NCBI GenBank assembly: GCA_013115125.1
Contig: JABANN010000334.1
Location: forward strand, 1-38,117
DNA: 38,117 bases
Reading direction: 5' to 3'
From: Perkinsus olseni
Taxonomy: Eukaryota > Perkinsozoa > Perkinsida
This document shows positions 30,439-38,117 of this stretch, piece by piece; positions within the stretch are counted from its first letter, which is position 1; every line of letters starts with the position of its first letter. The notes below the pieces were generated by a model. It had not been told where the DNA came from and did not search any database. It saw only the letters and a program-made list of their open reading frames with translations. Position numbers and translations under genes: made by a program.

Positions 30439-33164
30439 CCGTTCCGTGACGCTCTATTCGACCCGCCCCAGCTACCTCCGTCTCAGGCTTCACAAGGGGC
30501 TGATAGAAGTGATGTGGCTAAACCGAGACCTCCTCAATCGCGAGTAAGACCTTACTGCGCTGAATTTTCAGAATATCCTCTCACGTTGTTATCGGCAGAT
30601 CCTCTATTTACGGGGCATTCCTATGTCGCTAAGCGAGGAGGAGCTGACAAGCTACTGCGAGACCTTTGGTAAAATTACGAAGGTGCTGATACTGCGGGAT
30701 AAACGTCACGGCTTTGTGGAGTTCGAGGTGATAACGGTCAGGGTTCCGGCAACTCCAGCCGGCTCAACCAGTCGCAGCGACGCTACGACTCGCAAGGGTC
30801 CTCTCAATTGGGGGCTCGGGCTTCATCCAGCTGGGTGAGGCTCCTCCTCAGACGACTGACGAAGCATTGGCGTGCCTCACGTACGCCTCCGGCCATCCCC
30901 TTCATGTTTGCGGACAGCGTGTGACTTTCGAGATGTCAAAGTGTTCTCAAATAACAGGGCGAACGGTAATATAGCGTATATCGCGATGTCTGGGAGTGTG
31001 TGCATGCGTGCGCACGCTGTGGACTATGCTCGTGTTCTTTGCTGGGCCCAACTCGGACACTTCTATCGACTGTAAGATATTCATTGTTTCGCAGTATCCA
31101 GAGATCTGCGACCCCAGCCCCGTACTTCTCTTCACTGTTAGTAACATAGTCTATCCCGTAGATATCACCATGATTTCCCAGGTAAGCCGGTCCGGGGCAC
31201 TTTCGTCTGCGTCGCGCATATTATTGTCCTCATCGGCTCTTGGCTCAGCATTCTCGCGTTCCAAGAACTTCTTTCTTTGATATCCACGGCAAAATTATGT
31301 GATGGCTAGGGCGGTGCATATTTTGGTGTTTCAGATTATGTCCCGCTATGGCCGTGACTCTATGAGGAGGGTCATAGTCTTTCATCGTGGCGCGGTGATG
31401 CATGCTCTCGTAGAGACAAAAAACCAAGAAATTGCAGGTAGTAAGGTGGCGACTCAGGGCGTTATTTGGTGGTTTCTTGGGGTCAGATCGAGTGAAGACA
31501 GAGCTCGATGGCCAGAATATCTTCACACAGTGCAACACGCTACGTGTTCACTATTCCTCATTCCGTCAACTTCATGTGAAATACAACAATGAGCGTTCCT
31601 GGGACTTCACTAATGGCGCCCTCAGTGGTACGTGAGTATTTTGATGACGTCATGCCATGTCGGTTTGCGTGGACGATTCGACGCGTCGTCAACACTGCAC
31701 GTTCGCTTGGCTTAGAAGTGATCTTTGGTCTTATCTGTACTGCTCTGTATCCCTGTTCAGCTGGCTACGTGAACACAAGGTCACTTCACTTGTCGGAAGC
31801 GGCGCTGCGCAGGCACATACATTCTGCCCTATCTCGTCAGACTAGGGCTCATCATAGCTCCGTTCGTGAAAGTAAGCCCCTACCTTCGTGGAGAACTTCG
31901 GACGCCAGGGCAGATGGCCCAGCTCTTCCCATAGTGGAGTTCTCATTCCTCGTTGATGTTCCGACTCGTTCCCGGACTATCAGATTCCGATATGCCGGTC
32001 GTCTTTGTGACCACCCACACAGACGCCTCGCTGTCCTGCAACGACTTGGCTGCGCTGTTCGCTGTCTATGCAGATGTTCATACAGTGAAGGTCGTTCAGG
32101 AGCCGCGCCCGTGCGCTATTGTACTATCTCTCATCTGACTCGCGTCCCGCGATCTAGGCTTGGAGCTCACTGACGCTGGCCAGTCTCGCTCATTGTGACC
32201 TCGCTTCTCAGCAGCGATTCCATTTACTCTCAGGTGCATCTGTCCAATTTCGAGCAGTGTAGGACAGCTGTGCGATTCCTCTCCGGCTTGGAGGTTCATG
32301 GACACCTCCTCGAACTTGACATAAACCGTCGAGAAAAGTCCATGCCCTCATCGGTGGCGACGGCGTTGGAAACCCTGCGCCGCGGGATCGATGGTAATGT
32401 GGCGACTGCTGCTCGAGGCAGCTGCATTTGTTCGGGTCAGATAGCACGTTGGGTGGCGCCGAGGCTCCGGTGCTCACCCAGGACTACTCCACCCAAGGTT
32501 ATTTGTATGCGAGGCGCGGCCAAAACGCTAATAGCTTCCTTTGCCCTCCTAACTGCATTCTACACCTTTCGAATCTACCCTTTGTGGCTACCGACAAGGT
32601 AGACCACTATCAGCCTGCGGGGAGTTGTATGCAGATTTACTTTACGATCGTCACAGGCGCCCCGTATGTTCATATCTGTTAGGACGTCCGTCGGTTCATA
32701 ACTGGCCTGGGATTCGAACCGCCCGTAAAAACGGAGTTCGTCACAGATCGACAAGGCCGTTCAATCGGCGTCGCTCTGGTCACCTTCGAGTGCTTGCAAG
32801 ATGCAGTAGAGGTCCTGTGCCTCGCTCACGGCAGGTTAGTCTTGACTGGTTGACCCAGTGAGTTTACGAAGCGGGTAACACGTTCCTTGTCAGGATCATC
32901 GGCGACCCGCCAAGGCGTGTTCGAATTGGATTTGGAGATGAACACGAAAGATTTCAACGTTTGGCCGACAAGCTCTACGGATCCGAGTATTGCCTTCAAA
33001 AAGGAGATGATATGGACTCGGTCGGATCCAATCCGAGGCATGACACCATCCATAACCCGGCCCCCGCCCTTGCCGCATCTCCGCATGCGCGCCCGCCTGT
33101 CGATAGATCGGAACAAGACTCTGGTGTCGACGGCGCTCACTTCCGTTCTAGTACGTTGTACTGA
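30439..33164 (+). CDS. PTBP/hnRNP L-like protein, diverged copy B
   Basis: Middle member of the tandem trio. Supported exons: about 30439-30543, 30599-30727, 30852-30965, 31095-31181, 31335-31437, 31487-31627, RRM3 exon ending 32120, 32234 to about 32355, about 32439-32598, 32683-32834 and 32894-33164. RRM1: ILYLRGIPMSLSEEELTSYC and [15 protein letters not shown]2: [40 protein letters not shown] and ERSWDFTNGALS. RRM3 is weak: MPVVFVTTHTDASLSCNDLA, then [20 protein letters not shown]4: CILHLSNLPFVATDK and DVRRFITGLGFE, ending RVRIGFGDEHER. Sizes of several exons (129, 114, 87 and 141 nt) equal those of copy A. The Gln/Asn-rich N-terminus and the Gln/Pro/Gly tail of the other copies are missing. 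The first exon and start codon are unresolved. Frames are intact, so I call it a living, fast-evolving gene. Confidence 0.72.
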
Positions 33165-34568
33165 GTAGCTTTTTTATTATTTGTTTTGTCCACCGTTCCG
33201 ACTGTTTGTTACCCCCGAACTTCTTTGCGTATTTCGTATAAAGCTCAGCGTTTTTTCGACTTATGAACATTGAGCGGAAAGAAGCCTCAACCTGTGCTTT
33301 TGTACGATACTTCTCCTGCTCTCAATGAACCTGACCTGCTCTCTTGATCTTGCAGCATCATTCTACAATTACACTCGATCGTCGTGCGTTACAGATAACA
33401 AAAACGATCATGCCAGTTGGCTGCTGTCACTCGGCCGGCGACCACGCCTCGCAGCTCATATTTTCCTGTGGGAATATAATACCTGTTGCGTGAGTTGATT
33501 GATCTGGTTGCTACCGGATGAAGTCATTCGAGCAGGTTGACTGACGAAACCCCCCTCCCACTCAGAGTGGGTACAGCTCAGCGCCGTCAATGTTAGCAAG
33601 TTTCTTCGCACTATACCCTTCGTTTCGCACTCATTACTCGAAGTTGACTATATTTGGTGCACTAGATGAGTACCTGCTTTTGCCGTAACTACCCTCTGGA
33701 GAGTGAATCTACGTCAGGATAACGCACTGATAGCCCCAAACTCTGAGTTTGAAGGGTGAGTTTGAAACTCGCCCTTCTCTGCCCTCGGTGGTAAGAATGC
33801 CCTACTCTTCCAGTATCTCAGATGTTCTTCTCTCCCTGTGAGATAGCCTAGCGGATATGATAGGAAAAAAATAGCGCCGTCTTCTGGTTGGAGAAATTGT
33901 GACACACAATTCGAGATTGTCCCTGCTGTGCTAGAGGAACTACCACTTCTAGTGAACTTGGTTCTTCTGGTCATTTTCGCCACGCGGATACTTCCCTAGT
34001 TCCGTCGATTATAGGGTGTCTTCTTATCGGTCTTCAGATGGGTGGAGTGATCGTGATGTGCGTGAGGTGCCCTCGGTCTCGTTCTCGGAGGTTAAGCTAA
34101 GAGAAGCCCCGCGCTACTAGCGAGACAGCCACGGCCCCTTTCGTGCTGTAGTTGTGAGTGTTAGTTGTAGTTGTAGTTTTAGTTGTGAATCAGAACGCTT
34201 CGTTCTTGGTTGTGGTCTTCCGTTCAGCGAGTGTTGCCTTCGTAGACTGTTTGGGTTTCTCTCTCCAAACTCTTGTCTGCTATTCCCCACCCTTGTCGTC
34301 GAAGAAGTGGCCCCCTATCGTCGTCGACTTGAGTAATCGTTTTTTTCAACCAGGATCTACTGTGGCAAGTTACTGTCTATTCTTTGCGAAGCACTCCGCG
34401 CGTCGTTTACTACTACTACTACTATTGTCCACAGCATTCTCTTCAACAACTACACTTGTAGTACTACTAGCTTAACGAGCATCCACACAGCCTCATTGTA
34501 CCAAGACCTTTATTGTTTCTCTGTCGTCCCCATTTACCACTATAGTATCATCAAACTATCGAACGAGT
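33165..34568. other. Long intergenic region between PTB-like copies B and C
   Basis: About 1400 bases. A 12-bp hairpin lies at 33751-33777. Near copy C there is a run of GTTGTA/GTTAGT-type units at about 34148-34190 and TAC/TACT repeats at about 34408-34428, probably in the 5' leader. A minus-strand frame of 89 aa (33714-33983) spans the hairpin and has no domain. I find no RNA gene. Confidence 0.5.
33751..33777. repeat. 12-bp intergenic hairpin
   Basis: GAAGGGTGAGTT (33751-33762), loop TGA, AACTCGCCCTTC (33766-33777). Eleven Watson-Crick pairs plus one G-T wobble. It is preceded by a partial direct repeat (GAGTTTGAA at 33745-33753 and again at 33759-33767). Confidence 0.6.
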
Positions 34569-37200
34569 ATGTCTGCTAATATTGATAACACATCTTTTTC
34601 TTCACCTTCTACTGCTACAGTCCCGGAGAATATGGCGAGCAGTGGCTCTAAGCAGTCTGACGCTCCCCCGAGCCAAGCACCGCAGGCGGGAGGGGTACCT
34701 GCCAGTATATCAACCAGTTCTACCATGCAGAAGGATCAGGACCATCAGCAGCAACAGCAGCAGATGGGTTCTGGTGTTGGCCCTGTCGACTTGTCTCCAC
34801 ACAGTACGACTGTGCCCAACTCCACCCCCGGCAGCGCCACAATTAACACTACTGCTACCCCTACAATGGCGGCCGCTTCATTGCCCGTAAGTCTCTCCCG
34901 TAGCGTGTATCGGTCACTTATCTTTTTTCCTCAGTCCAACGGGTCGATGAATTATCATGTGGCATCTTCGCCAGCATCTTCGGCATCCCACGCAAGCAGC
35001 AAGGTGAGTATATCGCTATGATTTTTGTGCACAGCTCGCGTATGTTTCGGTGTTTAGGTTCTCTATGTTCGGAATATACCGATGTCCCTGAGCGAGCAGA
35101 ATCTCATAGCTTACTGCCAGTCCTTCGGTCGAGTCACTAATATACTTATCCTCCGAGACAAGCGTCACGGCTTCATCGAGTTCGAGAACGAGACGGAGGC
35201 ACGTCGGTGTCACGCTTACTACAGCGCCAATCCCCTCACTATTGACGGACAGAGGCTTGACTTCGCGATATCTCGTTTCAGTGAGATCACGGGGAGACGC
35301 GTAAGGCAGCTTCAGAAAGTCTCCGTTCTTGTTTGATGTTTTTCTTTCAGTATCCCGATTTACATCCGCCGAACCGTATTCTGCTGTTCACTATCACGAA
35401 CGTGGTTTACCCAGTCAACGTGTCGATGATAGCCCAGGTATGTCGAGTGTTTTCCATCTTGGTCGTTCGAAGTGCGGCGAGTTGATGATTCCTGTGTTAG
35501 GTCATGAGCCGTTATAATGCCCTTGAGAAGGTTGTGATCTTCACTCGAGGGAACGCCACCCACTGTCTTATTCAGATGAGCACATTAGAGGCTGCTGGTA
35601 AGACTCATTCCTCATCAGACTCGAGTTACTGATTATCTGGTTTCTCATTCAGTTGCGGCCAAAACGCAGTTGGACGGGCAGAACATTTTCACTCACTGCA
35701 ACACAATTCGAGTTCAATTCTCTGAGTTGTCCAAATTGGAGGTCAAATATAACAACGAGCGCTCCTGGGATTATACCAATCCCAGCTTACCAAGTGAGTA
35801 TGAGGGCGTGGCCCTCTGATTTTTCTCGATTTTCTGATCTTTCTTTCCCATCCGCCGGCGAGGAATGATTTTCGTCGATTCCTGGGAATTTTCTTACTCA
35901 GGTGGCCCTCCTGGAGCTATGGCCGGCTCTGGCCTCCTTGGTCCTCAGCAGCGAGGTATGAGCGGAGGTAGTAACAGGGATGTGACTGATAACCCGTATA
36001 CTCACAGATGGTTTTCATCAATTGTTTGTGCTGTTCAGTCGCTGCTACTCCAGTCGTGTTTGTTCTCGGGTTGAATGAGAAGGACACAACTCCAGACGAT
36101 CTGGCTGCTCTCTTTGCGGTCTACGGCAACGTCGTAAAGGTGAAGATCATGTACAAGGCGAGGAACAGCGCCCTGGTACTGCTAATGGGGAGCGTCTTGT
36201 CCTCTATAGTCATTGCTCCGTTATCATAGGTTCAAATGCAAACCGTAGGAGAGTGTCATACGGCGATCGCCCACTTGAAGGGCATCAGGCTGCATGGCAA
36301 CAAGTTGACTATGGAGATGAGTAAAGGTGGTCGTGAGTTGCCGCCGATTCCTCCACCGGGTACGTTCTCATTAGTGAACACTCCTGCCGCTCGACCGCAC
36401 TTCTACTCTCAGGCGCCGAGCAAACAGAGGCCGATCGCCTTAGCCGAGATTACACCAGTCAGAGTTACCTGTACGCTCGACATCGTGCAGATCAAACCAG
36501 CCGACCTTTCCCACCCAGCTCCAGTCTGTACTTTTCTAATATGCCTCACGGGACCACAGAAGAGGTAGGTTCGGCGGCCAACTATTCATTCGCTGCACTG
36601 AACATTTTCAGGATCTTCGTGAGTTGCTGGATGCGTCGGGCTGCCAGTATACTGGCATCCGTTTCCTCAACGAGCAGCACCACATGGCTATCGTGCAGTG
36701 TGTCAGCCTTGACAATGCTATCGAAACTCTGTGCCGTGCTCACGCTAAGTAAGCCCACGGCATCTTGAGAATTCGCCTTCAATGCTCCATTTTGCAGGCC
36801 TGTTGGCCATCCTCCAAGGCCAGTTCGTGTGGGATTCGGTAATACTGTACCGAAGCGTCCCGTGACACCTCCGTTCACTCCTGCGCCGGTTGCTGTCATG
36901 CCTACTTTTGCGAATGGTGCCCCCGTCGATCCACTAGCCTACCAGAGTCGCACACCTCCAGTTCAAGCAGCAACACCTGTAGGAGACATGTCCGTGGCCG
37001 GCTCTTCTCAGAAGTCCTTCGAGATGATGAACGGCGTCCGAACTATGCCTAACCCCTACCAAGCTATGATGATGAGCAATGCTCGAACGCCTCCACCAGG
37101 AGTTCAGCGACAAGTCAGTGCAGGTCCGCAGGGCGGGCAGTTGTACTCTTCTTCGCCGAATCCGGTTGGGAGTGCCAATAATGCTCAGCAGCCTTTTTGA
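34569..37200 (+). CDS. PTBP/hnRNP L-like protein with four RRMs, copy C
   Basis: Twelve exons join in phase to 655 aa: 34569-34886, 34935-35003, 35058-35300, 35351-35437, 35501-35597, 35653-35793, 35902-35955, 36039-36175, 36230-36359, 36413-36564, 36612-36748 and 36798-37200. The N-terminal 130 residues are Ser/Thr/Pro/Gln-rich with a Q6 run. RRM1 lies wholly in one exon ([20 protein letters not shown] to EITGRR), whereas copies A and B split it with an intron. RRM2 has [20 protein letters not shown] and [23 protein letters not shown]3 has [20 protein letters not shown] and [17 protein letters not shown]4 has [20 protein letters not shown] and [14 protein letters not shown], and its last strand is VRVGFG. 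A 120-residue Pro/Met/Asn/Gln-rich tail follows. The family binds pyrimidine-rich RNA to control splicing, stability or translation. It acts in nucleus and cytoplasm. Confidence 0.92.
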
Positions 37201-38117
37201 GTAACTGTAACATGATGTTTTCCTGATGTGGGGTAGTGCTACCTTTTGAACGAGTCCGGGTCGTATTGTGATGATGGCGATTGACTGGTGCTGACATCGG
37301 CCTCAGCTGAGGTCGTTGGCAGCGTGGTGATTGCCACTCAGTTTTTTTTTCGAGCGCGCGTCTGTCGCATTGATTCGCTGGAAGTGTTTAGAGGTGGCAG
37401 TTGCGAGGACTGTTGTGCCTTATTGTTTATGGTGGAATCGAAACTATTCGAAGCCCTCATAATGATTATTTTAATCCTGTATTTTCCTTGTAGGGCAATA
37501 CTCCTTGTACTGCTGCTGGTTGCTATTGTGTGCCTCTCTCAATTGTTGGCCTAATAGGTTTATAGCCAGCTGTCGTTGCGCTGAACATCATCATTGTCGT
37601 CTCCACCGGATGTGTCCCAAGAATTTGGGGGAATTCCCATCAGGCATCGTGGTCAGCGTTATGAAAACAGCCATATGTACTACCCGACTCTGTTACCTAT
37701 TTTCTTACTTGATGTAGATAGTGTTTGATAATAATAGCAGCCTGAAAAAGAAATGAACTGAGATTGCGTGAGAGAGGAATTCTCGCGAGAGCGACTTGGT
37801 GTTGAGTTCTAGTTACCTAGTAGTGTGAAACTGGTGCGGCGCACGGTTAATAGCCAATAACCGTCGTTAATCGACTGGCTTGTGATTTGACCCTGTCTCC
37901 GATATGAGGCCCGTGGCGTGAGTTTCATTTGGATCTACGGGCAAGTGTGGCTGCGCGCAGCCCAAAGGTTGGTGTACAAGTCCTACCTGGAGGACCTCTG
38001 TCGTTTCCCTTCCGAGTAAGCTTTTCAGGCGTTCTTTACATGGGGTACAGTTCATTGCCTTCGCGTGCCAAACCTCGACTCGAACACAAGACACCACAGG
38101 ATTGGGCTATCATCTTG
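37201..38117. other. 3' gap without a supported gene
   Basis: About 917 bases after copy C. A T8 run lies at 37342-37349. Frames at 37288-37554 (+), hydrophobic by T-richness, and 37867-38097 (-) have no recognisable domain. The minus frame runs close to the window edge and could be an exon of a gene beyond it. Confidence 0.4.

Noticed and set aside
34408-34428. TAC/TACT run considered as a microsatellite or CRISPR-like repeat
   Set aside because: Too short and irregular; it is simple repeat sequence in a probable 5' leader.
1-38117. Search for transposons, retroelements, virus-like genes and rRNA
   Set aside because: No reverse transcriptase, integrase, transposase, capsid or rRNA motif was seen in any frame, and no long terminal repeats were noticed.

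Overview
This window looks like nuclear DNA of a protist with compact, intron-rich genes. Introns are mostly 40-130 nt and GT-AG. TAA, TAG and TGA all end supported reading frames, so the genetic code looks standard. RAP-domain proteins, a kinesin-3 and many short introns would fit an alveolate, and my best guess is a Perkinsus-like perkinsozoan. That assignment is inference from gene style, not from a marker gene. I see no transposon, viral element, CRISPR array or rRNA.

Layout, left to right: (1) 1-1371, no supported gene. (2) 1372-2424 (+), single-exon drug/metabolite (triose-phosphate-type) transporter. (3) 2780-3952 (+), five-exon protein of unknown family. (4) 4107-5783 (+), seven-exon protein ending in an SH3 domain. 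(5) 6178 to about 11490 (+), many-exon kinesin-3 (KIF1/UNC-104-like) with motor, FHA and coiled coils. A tRNA-Leu(CAA) sits in one of its introns, and EF-hand exons follow at 11916-12649. (6) 13128-15104 and 15235-17166 (+), tandem single-exon RAP-type proteins. (7) 17401-19259 (+), ten-exon mitochondrial carrier. (8) about 19831-22054 (+), JmjC oxygenase with a basic C-terminal motif. (9) 22794-22875, second tRNA-Leu(CAA). (10) 22920 to about 23600 (-), coiled-coil protein, and about 23755-24003 (+), a JmjC-like fragment. (11) 24241-26184 (-), WDR55-like WD-repeat protein. (12) 26862-29466, about 30439-33164 and 34569-37200 (+), a tandem array of three PTBP/hnRNP L-like proteins with four RRMs each. 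(13) 37201-38117, no supported gene.

The neighbours do not form an operon. RNA biology dominates: three PTB-like splicing regulators, two RAP-type proteins likely acting on organelle RNA, a WDR55-like rRNA-processing factor and two tRNA genes. The carrier and the RAP pair probably serve the mitochondrion, and the kinesin serves vesicle or organelle transport. For the carrier and for PTB genes A and C, exon phases were checked by hand and give continuous products of 303, 587 and 655 aa. The kinesin middle, the JmjC gene, PTB gene B and the WDR55-like gene have unresolved joins, as stated in their entries.

The most unusual points are: a kinesin motor that lacks the switch I arginine; a kinesin-to-EF-hand arrangement; a tRNA gene nested in the kinesin with a near-identical copy 12.5 kb away; a RAP pair whose second member has lost the D...ExQ-like residues; the PTB-like triplication with an intron present in two copies and absent from the third; and hairpins inside unusually long introns.
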